DNA of 51,989 nt, from contig JAIEPF010000030.1 of NCBI GenBank assembly GCA_019749945.1, positions 1-51,989 on the forward strand, given 5' to 3'. This document shows, piece by piece, positions 7,007 to 15,150 of this stretch. The notes under the pieces are model-generated. The model did no database searches, was not told the DNA's origin, and saw only the letters and a list, made by a program, of their open reading frames with translations. The stretch comes from Burkholderiales bacterium. GTDB taxonomy: Bacteria > Pseudomonadota > Gammaproteobacteria > Burkholderiales > SG8-41. The position numbers were made by a program, and so were the translations under genes. The stretch's first letter is position 1; every line of letters starts with the position of its first letter.

Positions 7007-9679
7007 ATGGATATGAATGACCTCCAGCGAGATCTGGATCCCGAGGAAACCCGCGAGTGGCTGGAAGCCTTGCGCTCAGTGCTGGAGCGTGAAGGGCCGG
7101 ATCGCGCGAATTATCTGCTCGACCGGCTGGTCAATGAAGCGCGCCGCGCCGGCGCCTACATTCCATACAACGCGAACACCGCGTATCTGAACACCATTCC
7201 GCCGGAGCGCGAGGAACGTTCGCCGGGCGACCCCGAACTCGAACACAAGATCCGTTCGCTGGTGCGCTGGAACGCGATGGCGACGGTGATCCGCGCCAAC
7301 AAGGAGTCCTCGGAACTCGGCGGCCACATCGCGAGCTTCGCCTCGGCGGCCACGTTGTACGACGTCGGCTTCAATCATTTTTTCCGCGCCGCCAATGAAA
7401 AATTCCTCGGCGATCTGGTCTATATCCAGGGCCACTCGGCGCCCGGCGTCTACGCCCGGGCCTTTCTCGAGGGCCGCATCAGCGAAGAACAGCTCAGCAA
7501 TTTCCGCCAGGAAGTCGATGGCAAGGGCCTGTCGTCCTACCCGCATCCCTGGCTGATGCCGGATTTCTGGCAGTTCCCGACGGTGTCGATGGGGCTGGGG
7601 CCGCTGATGGCGATTTACCAGGCGCGCTTCATGCGTTACCTGAAGGATCGCGGGCTGGTCGAAGGCCAGGGTCGCAAGGTGTGGGCGTTCATGGGCGACG
7701 GCGAGATGGACGAGCCGGAATCGCTGGGCGCGATTTCGCTGGCCGGCCGCGAGAAGCTCGACAACCTGATTTTCGTCATCAACTGCAACCTGCAGCGCCT
7801 CGACGGACCGGTGCGCGGCAACGGCAAGATCATCCAGGAACTCGAATCCGATTTCCGCGGCTCGGGCTGGAACGTGATCAAGGTGATCTGGGGTTCGTAC
7901 TGGGATCCGCTGCTGGCGAAGGACAAGACCGGCATTCTGCTGAAGCGCATGGAAGAATGCGTTGATGGCGAGTATCAGGCCTTCAAGTCGCATGACGGCG
8001 CCTTCGTGCGCAAGCACTTCTTCGGCAAGTATCCGGAGCTGGCGGCGCTGGTGTCGAACATGTCCGACGACGACATCTGGCGCCTGAACCGCGGCGGCCA
8101 CGACCCGCACAAGATGTACGCGGCCTACGCCGCGGCGATGAAGCACACCGGCCAGCCGACGGTGATCCTGGCGAAAACCGTCAAGGGTTACGGCATGGGC
8201 GAGGCCGGTGAAGGCCAGAACATCACCCACCAGCAGAAAAAGATGGGCACGGCTTCGATCCGCGCCTTCCGCGACCGTTTCAACGTGCCGATCCCGGACG
8301 ACAGGCTGGAAGAAGTGCCGTTCTACAAGCCGCCGGAGGATGCCCCGGAAATGCAGTATTTGCGCGGCCGCATCGAGGCGCTGGGCGGATCGCTGCCGGC
8401 GCGTAAACGCCGCGTCGAGCCGCTGGAAGTGCCGGCGCTGTCGGCCTTCGAGGCGCAGCTGAAGAGCAGCGAAGACCGCGAGTTCTCGACCACGATGGCC
8501 TTCGTGCGCATCCTCAACACCATCATCCGCGACAAGAAAATCGGCAAACGCGTGGTGCCGATCGTGCCCGATGAATCGCGCACCTTCGGCATGGAAGGCA
8601 TGTTCCGCCAGCTCGGCATCTACTCCCACGTCGGCCAGCTCTACACGCCGCAGGATGCCGACCAGCTGATGTTCTACAAGGAAGACAAGGGCGGCCAGAT
8701 CCTGCAGGAGGGCATCAACGAGCCGGGCGCGATGTCGTCGTGGATCGCCGCCGCGACCTCGTATGCCAACAACGCGCAGATGATGATCCCGTTCTACATC
8801 TTCTACTCGATGTTCGGCTTTCAGCGCATCGGCGACCTGGCCTGGGCGGCCGGCGACCTGCGCGCGCGCGGTTTCCTGCTCGGCGGCACCGCCGGGCGCA
8901 CCACGCTGAACGGCGAAGGCCTGCAGCACGAGGACGGCCACAGCCATATCCTGGCCTCGACCATCCCGAACTGCGTGTCCTACGACCCCACCTTTGCCTA
9001 CGAGCTGGCGGTGATCATCCAGGACGGCATGCGCCGCATGTACCAGGAGCAGGAGGATGTGTTTTATTACATCACCGTGATGAACGAGAACTACACTCAT
9101 CCGGCAATGCCGGAAGGTGTGGAAAAAAACATCCTCAAGGGCATGTATTTGCTGAGCGAGGGCAAGGCAAAGAAAAACCAGCCCAAGGTGCAGCTGCTCG
9201 GCAGCGGCACCATCCTGCGCGAAGTGATCGCCGGCGCCGAACTGCTGGAAAAGGATTTCGGCATCGCCGCCGACATCTGGAGCGTGACCAGTTTCAACGA
9301 ACTGCGCCGCGACGGACTGGACGTGCAGCGCTGGAACATGCTGCATCCGGAACAGGCGCCGCGGCAAAGCCACATCGAGCAATGCCTGAGGGACCGCAGC
9401 GGCCCGGTGGTGGCGGCGACCGACTACATGAAGCTGTTCGCCGATCAGGTGCGCGCTTTCCTGCCGACACACAACTTCATCACACTGGGCACCGACGGTT
9501 TCGGGCGTTCCGACACGCGCCGCAAGCTGCGCCAGTTCTTCGAGGTGGACCGTCACTATGTCGCGGTCGCCGCGATGAAGGCCCTGGCCGACCAGGAACT
9601 CTTGCCGCGCAAGACCGTGGCCGAGGCGGTGAAAAAATACGGCATCAATCCCGAAAAACCGAACCCGACAACGGTGTAG
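7007..9679 (+). CDS. aceE: pyruvate dehydrogenase E1 component, homodimeric type
   Basis: An 890-residue thiamine-diphosphate E1 that decarboxylates pyruvate and acetylates the lipoyl group of E2. The length and the block GHSAPGVYARAFLEGR match the AceE homodimeric family. The ThDP motif appears as GDGEMDEPESLG through NLIFVINCNLQRLDGPVRGN (GDG...NCN). I chose ATG 7007 because AAAGG at 6994-6998 gives 8-base spacing; a TTG at 7001 is in frame but too close to that site. The E2 gene follows after 19 bases. No lpd (E3) or pdhR gene is nearby, so E3 must be encoded elsewhere. Confidence 0.97.
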   Translation: MDMNDLQRDLDPEETREWLEALRSVLEREGPDRANYLLDRLVNEARRAGAYIPYNANTAYLNTIPPEREERSPGDPELEHKIRSLVRWNAMATVIRANKESSELGGHIASFASAATLYDVGFNHFFRAANEKFLGDLVYIQGHSAPGVYARAFLEGRISEEQLSNFRQEVDGKGLSSYPHPWLMPDFWQFPTVSMGLGPLMAIYQARFMRYLKDRGLVEGQGRKVWAFMGDGEMDEPESLGAISLAGREKLDNLIFVINCNLQRLDGPVRGNGKIIQELESDFRGSGWNVIKVIWGSYWDPLLAKDKTGILLKRMEECVDGEYQAFKSHDGAFVRKHFFGKYPELAALVSNMSDDDIWRLNRGGHDPHKMYAAYAAAMKHTGQPTVILAKTVKGYGMGEAGEGQNITHQQKKMGTASIRAFRDRFNVPIPDDRLEEVPFYKPPEDAPEMQYLRGRIEALGGSLPARKRRVEPLEVPALSAFEAQLKSSEDREFSTTMAFVRILNTIIRDKKIGKRVVPIVPDESRTFGMEGMFRQLGIYSHVGQLYTPQDADQLMFYKEDKGGQILQEGINEPGAMSSWIAAATSYANNAQMMIPFYIFYSMFGFQRIGDLAWAAGDLRARGFLLGGTAGRTTLNGEGLQHEDGHSHILASTIPNCVSYDPTFAYELAVIIQDGMRRMYQEQEDVFYYITVMNENYTHPAMPEGVEKNILKGMYLLSEGKAKKNQPKVQLLGSGTILREVIAGAELLEKDFGIAADIWSVTSFNELRRDGLDVQRWNMLHPEQAPRQSHIEQCLRDRSGPVVAATDYMKLFADQVRAFLPTHNFITLGTDGFGRSDTRRKLRQFFEVDRHYVAVAAMKALADQELLPRKTVAEAVKKYGINPEKPNPTTV

Positions 9680-9698
9680 GTCAGGCAAAGTCACAGAC

Positions 9699-11033
9699 AT
9701 GGCAAACGCAATCGAAGTCAAAGTCCCGGATATCGGCGACTACAAGAACATTCCGGTGATCGAGGTGCTGGTCAAGGCCGGCGACACCGTGAACGCCGAA
9801 GACCCGCTGGTCACGCTGGAGTCCGACAAATCGACCATGGACGTGCCGTCACCGGCGGCAGGCGTCGTCAAGGAAATCAAACTCAAGGTCGGCGACAAGG
9901 TTTCAGCGGGATCGCTGGTGTTGATGCTGGAATCCGGCGGCGCAGTGGCGGCCGCGCCGGCGCCGGCCCAAACGGCTGCGGCTGCGGCTGCGGCGAAAGC
10001 GGCGCCGGCGACCCCTGACAAGGTGAGCAGCCCTCACCCTCAATCCCTCCCCCAAGGGGGGAGGGAAGCGTCGAGCGCGCCTGATGGCGCGGCGGCTGGC
10101 ATGGAATCCGGTTTCGGCAAATCCCACGCCAGTCCTTCGGTGCGCCGATTTGCGCGGGAGCTGGGGGTTGACCTGGCGCGCGTCAAAGGTTCGGGCCCGA
10201 AGGACCGCATCGTCATGGAAGACGTGCAGGCTTACGTCAAAGCCGAACTGGCGCGCCCGCGCGGCGAAGGGGCCGGCGCAGGCGGCGGCCTGGGTTTCAA
10301 CCTGCCGCCGATGCAGCCGGTGGATTTCTCGAAATTCGGCCCGGTCACCACGCAGCCGCTGTCGCGCATCAAGAAACTCTCGGGCGGTTTCCTGCACCGC
10401 AACTGGGTCAGCATTCCGCATGTCACGCAGCACGAAGAGGCGGATATCACCGAGCTCGAGGCCTTCCGCAAATCGCAGGCTGAAGAAGCGAAAAAAAGCG
10501 GCATCAAGTTCACCATGCTCGGCTTTCTGATGAAGGCCTCGGTGGTGGCGCTGAAGCAGTTTCCGGAATTCAACGCCTCGCTGTCGGCCGACGGCGAAAG
10601 TCTGGTGCTGAAGAGCTACCACCACATCGGTGTTGCCGTGGATACGCCCAATGGTCTGGTGGTGCCGGTGATTCGCGACGTCGATAAAAAAGGCCTGCTG
10701 GAAATCGCCAAAGAACTGGGCGACGTCAGCGCGCGCATGCGTGCTGGCAAGATTTCCCCGGCTGACCTGCAGGGCGGCTGTTTTTCGATTTCCAGCCTCG
10801 GCGGGCTCGGCGGCACTTTTTTCACGCCGATCATTAATGCGCCGGAAGTGGCGATCCTCGGTGTCGGCAAGGCCTCGATGAAGCCGGTATGGAACGGCCG
10901 CGAATTCGTGCCGCGACTGATGCTGCCGCTGTCACTGTCGTACGATCACCGCGTGATCGACGGCGCACTCGGCGCGCGCTTCAGTTCCTTTCTGGCAACC
11001 GTGCTGTCCGACATCAGGAGACTGGTTCTTTAG
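9699..11033 (+). CDS. aceF: pyruvate dehydrogenase E2, dihydrolipoyllysine acetyltransferase
   Basis: A 444-residue E2 with a single lipoyl domain (residues about 1-75, lipoyl-lysine motif ESDKSTMD), an Ala/Pro-rich linker, an E3/E1-binding domain (SHASPSVRRFARELGVDL, about 143-175) and a C-terminal catalytic domain ending in YDHRVIDGA, whose His and Asp are the transferase active site. Many proteobacterial E2 proteins carry two or three lipoyl domains. Residues about 111-124 (SPHPQSLPQGGRE) are encoded by a palindromic DNA repeat inserted in frame in the linker. The stop codon TAG is immediately followed by a 7-bp repeat array. Confidence 0.96.
   Translation: MANAIEVKVPDIGDYKNIPVIEVLVKAGDTVNAEDPLVTLESDKSTMDVPSPAAGVVKEIKLKVGDKVSAGSLVLMLESGGAVAAAPAPAQTAAAAAAAKAAPATPDKVSSPHPQSLPQGGREASSAPDGAAAGMESGFGKSHASPSVRRFARELGVDLARVKGSGPKDRIVMEDVQAYVKAELARPRGEGAGAGGGLGFNLPPMQPVDFSKFGPVTTQPLSRIKKLSGGFLHRNWVSIPHVTQHEEADITELEAFRKSQAEEAKKSGIKFTMLGFLMKASVVALKQFPEFNASLSADGESLVLKSYHHIGVAVDTPNGLVVPVIRDVDKKGLLEIAKELGDVSARMRAGKISPADLQGGCFSISSLGGLGGTFFTPIINAPEVAILGVGKASMKPVWNGREFVPRLMLPLSLSYDHRVIDGALGARFSSFLATVLSDIRRLVL
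10031..10068. repeat. C/G-tract palindrome inside aceF (copy 2)
   Basis: The sequence runs CCCTCACCCT then TCCCTCCCCC-AA-GGGGGGAGGGA (10044-10066). It is translated in frame as part of the flexible E2 linker. Repeats of this type are common between genes in proteobacteria and often give mistranslated peptides of the PLPQGGRE kind; here it lies within a functional coding region. Confidence 0.85.
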
Positions 11034-11115
11034 TGATGAAAGATGAATGCGGAGCAATGATGGACCAAGGCGCTGTCCAGCAGTTCGCTCATCGCTCATC
11101 ACTCATCACTCATCG
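11033..11115. repeat. 7-bp repeat arrays, inverted pair, after aceF
   Basis: The left array holds four units of 7 bases starting at the aceF stop (GTGATGA, AAGATGA, ATGCGGA, GCAATGA; 11033-11060). The right array holds four units, CTCATCG/CTCATCA/CTCATCA/CTCATCG (11088-11115), roughly the complement of the left. It ends 9 bases before nadD. The pair can fold as a hairpin and may act as a terminator-like or spacer structure. Confidence 0.75.
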
Positions 11116-11124
11116 CTGCCATTA

Positions 11125-11781
11125 ATGTCCCCGATCGGCATCCTCGGCGGCACCTTCGACCCCATCCATTACGGGCATTTGCGCCTGGCGCAGGAAGTCG
11201 CCGACCAGTTGCGGCTCGCCGAGGTGCGGTTCCTGCCCAGCGGCACACCGCCGCATCGCGCGGCGCCGGTGGCGTCCGCAGCCGACCGGCTGGCGATGGT
11301 GCGGCTCGCCACGGCCGGCAATGCGCTGTTTACCGTGGATGCGCGGGAGTCGGCGAGCACCGTGCCGGGCTACACGGTCGATACCCTGACGGCGATCCGC
11401 GCCGAAGTCGGGCCGGCACAGTCGCTGGTGCTGTTGCTGGGCGCGGATGCTTTTCTCGATCTGGCGACCTGGAATCGCTGGCACCAGTTGTTCCGGCTCG
11501 CGCACATCGCCGTGGCCTACCGCCCCGGTTTTCCGGTGGATACCTGGCAGTCGCGGATGCCGCAGCCGCTGGCGGCGGAGTACAACGCGCGGCTGATGCA
11601 CCAGCCGTTTGCAGTGCATGTGACCCCGGCCGGCGGCATCGTCGTGGTGCCGATCGCCGAACTGGACATTTCAGCGACGATGATCCGCGACGCAACGCGT
11701 CGCGGCCGCAACAGCCGGTATTTGTTGCCGGACAGCATTTATCAATATATACAAGAACATGAAATTTATACTGGAAACTGA
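11125..11781 (+). CDS. nadD: nicotinate-nucleotide adenylyltransferase
   Basis: A 218-residue nucleotidyltransferase that makes nicotinate adenine dinucleotide in NAD synthesis. The ATP-binding GGTFDPIHYGHLRLA motif is at residues about 7-21 and the ISATMIRDATRRG motif near the C-terminus. I chose ATG 11125; the longer frame upstream reads through the 7-bp array ([10 protein letters not shown]) and is rejected. The last codons (QYIQEHEIYTGN) are unusually AT-rich for this region. The stop overlaps the start of rsfS as TGATG. The nadD-rsfS-rlmH order is widely conserved. Confidence 0.95.
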   Translation: MSPIGILGGTFDPIHYGHLRLAQEVADQLRLAEVRFLPSGTPPHRAAPVASAADRLAMVRLATAGNALFTVDARESASTVPGYTVDTLTAIRAEVGPAQSLVLLLGADAFLDLATWNRWHQLFRLAHIAVAYRPGFPVDTWQSRMPQPLAAEYNARLMHQPFAVHVTPAGGIVVVPIAELDISATMIRDATRRGRNSRYLLPDSIYQYIQEHEIYTGN

Positions 11782-12224
11782 TGTCACCTGACAAACTCGC
11801 AAAAACCGCCGTTGCCGCTCTCGAAGACATCAAGGGCCGCGATATCGTCGTGTTCAACGTCACCAAGCGGACCGCGATGTTCGACAAGGTCATTGTCGCC
11901 AGCGGTGACTCCAACCGGCAGGTACGCGCGCTGGCCAATAACGTCTGCGAGGAAGTGAAAAAGGGCGGCGGGCGGGTGTTCAGCACGGAAGGCGGGCAGA
12001 CCGGCGAATGGGTGCTGGTGGATCTCGGCGCGGTGATCGTGCATGTGATGCAGCCGGCGATCCGCCAGTACTACAATCTCGAGGAGATCTGGGGCACTCC
12101 GCAACGTCCGGTTGGTGTCAAAATTGCTGCGGGCAAAGAAGCGGCGCGTAAAACCGCGGCACGTAAAGCTGCACCGCGCAAAACTGCCGTGCGCAAGACA
12201 GTCGTCCGCCGCGCCCCGAAGTGA
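11781..12224 (+). CDS. rsfS: ribosomal silencing factor RsfS
   Basis: A 147-residue RsfS/Iojap protein that binds ribosomal protein L14 on the 50S subunit and prevents subunit joining when cells starve. The conserved core runs from about residue 8 to 110 and includes STEGGQTGEWVLVDLGAVIVHVM and YYNLEEIWG. A basic Ala/Lys/Arg tail (residues about 120-147, with repeated ARK and RKT units) extends beyond the usual core and resembles histone-like tails. It overlaps nadD by one base and the next gene by four. Confidence 0.95.
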   Translation: MSPDKLAKTAVAALEDIKGRDIVVFNVTKRTAMFDKVIVASGDSNRQVRALANNVCEEVKKGGGRVFSTEGGQTGEWVLVDLGAVIVHVMQPAIRQYYNLEEIWGTPQRPVGVKIAAGKEAARKTAARKAAPRKTAVRKTVVRRAPK

Positions 12225-12694
12225 AGCTGTCAGTGCTCGCCGTCGGCCACCGCATGCCGGCCTGGGTGACGGCGGGTTTCGAGGAGTACGCGCGGCGCAT
12301 GCCGCGAGAAATGCCGCTGCAGCTGAAGGAACTCAAACCCGCGCAGCGCAGCAGTGCCGCCGGCGACACCGCGCGCTGGCTGCAGACGGAAGCGGAGCGC
12401 ATCAACGCCGCAGCGCCCGCAGGCATGCTGCGCGTGGTGCTTGACGAACACGGCCGCACATTTCCGAGCCGCGTGCTGGCCCAATATCTGGAGCGCTGGC
12501 GCGGTGACGGGCGCGACGTGGCTTTTATCATCGGCGGCGCGGACGGCCTGGCGCCGGAAATAAAAAAAGCAGCCGGCCTGCAGTGGTCCTTGTCGCCGCT
12601 GACGCTGCCGCACGGCCTGGTGCGCGTGGTGCTGGCCGAGCAGCTGTACCGTGCAGCATCCATGCTGGCCGGCCATCCCTATCACCGGGAGTGA
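12221..12694 (+). CDS. rlmH: 23S rRNA (pseudouridine1915-N3)-methyltransferase
   Basis: A 157-residue SPOUT methyltransferase that modifies pseudouridine 1915 in helix 69 of 23S rRNA. Visible features are the start KLSVLAVGHRMPAWV, the SAM-site segments VVLDEHGRTFPS and AFIIGGADGL, and the C-terminal SLSPLTLPHGLVRVVLAEQLYRA with the trefoil-knot residues and final YHRE. The start is a GTG overlapping the rsfS stop (GTGA), which suggests translational coupling. Confidence 0.96.
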   Translation: MKLSVLAVGHRMPAWVTAGFEEYARRMPREMPLQLKELKPAQRSSAAGDTARWLQTEAERINAAAPAGMLRVVLDEHGRTFPSRVLAQYLERWRGDGRDVAFIIGGADGLAPEIKKAAGLQWSLSPLTLPHGLVRVVLAEQLYRAASMLAGHPYHRE

Positions 12695-12728
12695 TTCGCC
12701 GCCCCGCACTGTCAACTGATTTTCCAAC

Positions 12729-13343
12729 ATGTCCGATAAATCCATTTACCTCGCTTCACGCAGCCCCCGCCGGCGCGAATTGCTGCGCCAGATCGGCGTG
12801 AGCTTCGAGATCGTTCCCTTGCGCGAAGCGCCGCGCCACCCAGCCGATGTTGATGAAACTCCGCGCACCGGCGAGACAGCTGACGCCTATGTGCTGCGCG
12901 TCGCCCGTGAAAAAGCGCAGGCCGCCGTGGCCATCACCAGTGTCAGGCGCCTTGCCTTGCGTCCGGTATTGGCGGCAGACACCACCGTGGTGCGCGATGA
13001 CGCGATACTCGGCAAGCCGGCAAATGCCGCCGCTGCGGCAACCATGCTGGCATCGCTGGCCGGCCGCGGGCACCGCGTGTTGACCGCGGTTGCGGTGACC
13101 TCGGGGAATGAAATCGAAACCCGTGTTTCCGAATCGCAGGTGTGGTTTCGTGCGCTGACGCCCGAGGAAATCCGCCGCTATGTCGCGACCGGGGAGTCGA
13201 CCGACAAGGCCGGCGGGTACGCCGTACAGGGCCGTGCGGCCGCCTTCATCACGCGAATCGAGGGCAGCTATTCCGGTATCATGGGTTTGCCCCTGGCCGA
13301 AACCGCCGAGCTGTTGCGCAGCCACGGCATCTGCCTTCCCTAA
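12729..13343 (+). CDS. maf: Maf-family nucleoside triphosphate pyrophosphatase
   Basis: A 204-residue Maf protein that hydrolyses non-canonical or excess nucleoside triphosphates (dTTP/UTP branch likely) to monophosphates. Visible features are the N-terminal ASRSPRRRELL motif (residues about 9-19), the conserved LAADTTVV segment with the catalytic Asp, and GYAVQGRAAAFITRIEGSYSGIMGLPL near the C-terminus. It starts 34 bases after rlmH. Its stop codon TAA is shared with the left end of the MITE-like element at 13343. Confidence 0.93.
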   Translation: MSDKSIYLASRSPRRRELLRQIGVSFEIVPLREAPRHPADVDETPRTGETADAYVLRVAREKAQAAVAITSVRRLALRPVLAADTTVVRDDAILGKPANAAAAATMLASLAGRGHRVLTAVAVTSGNEIETRVSESQVWFRALTPEEIRRYVATGESTDKAGGYAVQGRAAAFITRIEGSYSGIMGLPLAETAELLRSHGICLP

Positions 13344-13637
13344 GAGCGCGTAACAGAATGAAACACGTGTGCGTTACAGCCAGAATCGGTTCTGACGCGA
13401 AGCGCGGCGCAGCTCATATCGCGAATATGAGCAAGCCGCGCGACAAAGTCAGGGCCGATTCTGGCTGTAACCCGCTAAAGTCATTGAATATTTCGAGTCA
13501 TCACCGGGCCGGCGCGATTTTGGCCGGAGGCGGCGTCCCAGCCCTTGCGAATATTCCCGATATTCGCTGCGGACTGCTCCTTGCCCCCAGCCAAAATCGT
13601 GTCAGCGCATCACGCGTTTCATTCTATTACGCGCTCT
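13343..13637. mobile_element. MITE-like element with 27-bp terminal inverted repeats
   Basis: This 295-base non-coding segment fills the gap between maf and rng. Its ends are a 27-bp inverted repeat, 13343-13369 against 13611-13637, with 25 of 27 positions matching (left end begins AGAGCGCGTAA, right end finishes TTACGCGCTCT). Inside are two hairpins. The first pairs 13373-13396 with 13448-13471 (22 of 24 positions, GTTACAGCCAGAATCGG...) and has an inner stem GCTCATAT/ATATGAGC. The second pairs CGATTTTGGC 13515-13524 with 13590-13599 and has a GCGAATAT/ATATTCGC tip. No protein is encoded. I could not identify a flanking target-site duplication. Confidence 0.7.
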
Positions 13638-13646
13638 AAATTCGCC

Positions 13647-15101
13647 ATGAGCGAAGACATACTGATCAACATCACCCCGCAGGAAACCCGCGTCGCCGTG
13701 ATCGAACACGGCGTGACGCAGGAACTGCATATCGAGCGCTCCTCATCGCGGGGCTTTGTCAGCAATATCTACATGGGGCGCGTCGTGCGCGTGCTGCCCG
13801 GCATGCAGTCGGCGTTTGTCGACATCGGCGGCGAACGCGCCGCCTTCCTGCATGTGGCCGACATCTGGGGCAATCGCGTCAACGGCGAGCCCGGCCTGCC
13901 GATCGAGCGGCTGCTCAACGAAGGGCAGAGCCTGATGGTGCAGGTGATCAAGGATCCGATCGGCACCAAGGGGGCGCGGCTGTCAACGCAGATCAGCATA
14001 GCCGGCCGGCTCCTGGTCTACCTGCCGCAGGAATCGCATATCGGCATTTCCCAGCGCATCGAGGATGAGGAGGAGCGCGTCCACCTGCGGGAAAAACTGC
14101 AGCAGCTGCTGCCTCCCGATGAAAAGGGCGGTTTCATCATCCGCACCATGGCCGAGGCCGCTTCCGATCGCGAGCTTGCATCCGATGTCGAATACCTGCG
14201 CAAGCTGTGGCACGATATCCGCGAGCAGGCACGCACCGCACCGCCGCTGGCGCTGCTCTACCAGGATCTCAACCTCGGTCTGCGCGTGCTGCGCGATTTC
14301 GCGCATGAAGACACCGGACGGATTTACGTCGATTCGCGCGAAACCTACCAGACGATGACCCAGTTCGCCGGCCAGTTCACGCCCAATGTTCTGTCGCGGC
14401 TGACCCATTATCAGGGCGAACGGCCGCTGTTCGACCTGCACAATGTCGAGGACGACATCGAACGCGCGCTGGCGCGCCGCGTCGACTTGAAGTCCGGCGG
14501 CTACCTGATCATCGACCAGACCGAGGCGCTGACCACGGTCGACGTCAACACCGGCGGTTTTGTCGGCGGCCGCACTTTTGACGACACCATCTTCAAGACC
14601 AACCTCGAGGCGGCGCAGGTCATCGCCCGCCAGCTGCGCCTGCGCAACCTGGGCGGCATCATCATCATCGACTTCATCGACATGGACACCGAAGAGCACC
14701 GCAATGCCGTGCTCAACGAATTCCGCAAGGCGCTGGCGCGCGACCGCACGCGGATGACCATCAACGGCTTCACCCAGCTCGGGCTGGTGGAGATGACGCG
14801 CAAGCGCACCCGAGAAAGCCTGGCGCACGTGCTGTGTGAACCGTGCCCCACCTGCACCGGGCGCGGCGTGCTGAAAACGGCGCAGACCGTGTGTTATGAA
14901 GTGCTGCGCGAGCTGGTGCGCGAAGCGCGGCAGTTTGAGGCCCGCGAATTCCGCATACTGGCATCGCAGCAGGTCATCGACATGTTTCTCGACGAGGAGT
15001 CGCACAATCTCGCGATGCTGTCGGACTTCATCGGCAAGCCGATTTCGCTGCAGGTGGAGTCAGCCTACAATCAGGAGCAGTTCGATATCGTGCTGATGTA
15101 A
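13647..15101 (+). CDS. rng: ribonuclease G
   Basis: A 484-residue endoribonuclease of the RNase E/G family, used in 5' maturation of 16S rRNA and in mRNA decay. It has an N-terminal S1 domain (VSNIYMGRVVRVLPGMQSAFVDIGGERAAFLH), catalytic Asp residues in TVDVNTGGFVGG and IIIIDFIDMD, and the Zn-link CEPCPTCTGRG. The length is that of RNase G, without the long RNase E scaffold tail. ATG 13647 is the family start; no clear Shine-Dalgarno is visible because the MITE-like element ends only 9 bases upstream. This element may therefore have replaced the native leader. Confidence 0.95.
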   Translation: MSEDILINITPQETRVAVIEHGVTQELHIERSSSRGFVSNIYMGRVVRVLPGMQSAFVDIGGERAAFLHVADIWGNRVNGEPGLPIERLLNEGQSLMVQVIKDPIGTKGARLSTQISIAGRLLVYLPQESHIGISQRIEDEEERVHLREKLQQLLPPDEKGGFIIRTMAEAASDRELASDVEYLRKLWHDIREQARTAPPLALLYQDLNLGLRVLRDFAHEDTGRIYVDSRETYQTMTQFAGQFTPNVLSRLTHYQGERPLFDLHNVEDDIERALARRVDLKSGGYLIIDQTEALTTVDVNTGGFVGGRTFDDTIFKTNLEAAQVIARQLRLRNLGGIIIIDFIDMDTEEHRNAVLNEFRKALARDRTRMTINGFTQLGLVEMTRKRTRESLAHVLCEPCPTCTGRGVLKTAQTVCYEVLRELVREARQFEAREFRILASQQVIDMFLDEESHNLAMLSDFIGKPISLQVESAYNQEQFDIVLM

Positions 15102-15150
15102 CGGGACTGTTTCCCGTTCCGCATTTTTCGTTCCGGTTCTGGGCCGCACC

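Noticed and set aside
7076..9721. An 881-residue open frame antisense to aceE
   Set aside because: Same cause; aceE is fully conserved on the plus strand.
13373..13471. Possible tRNA or riboswitch in the maf-rng gap
   Set aside because: The fold is a long symmetric hairpin within flanking inverted repeats; no tRNA consensus or known riboswitch core is visible.
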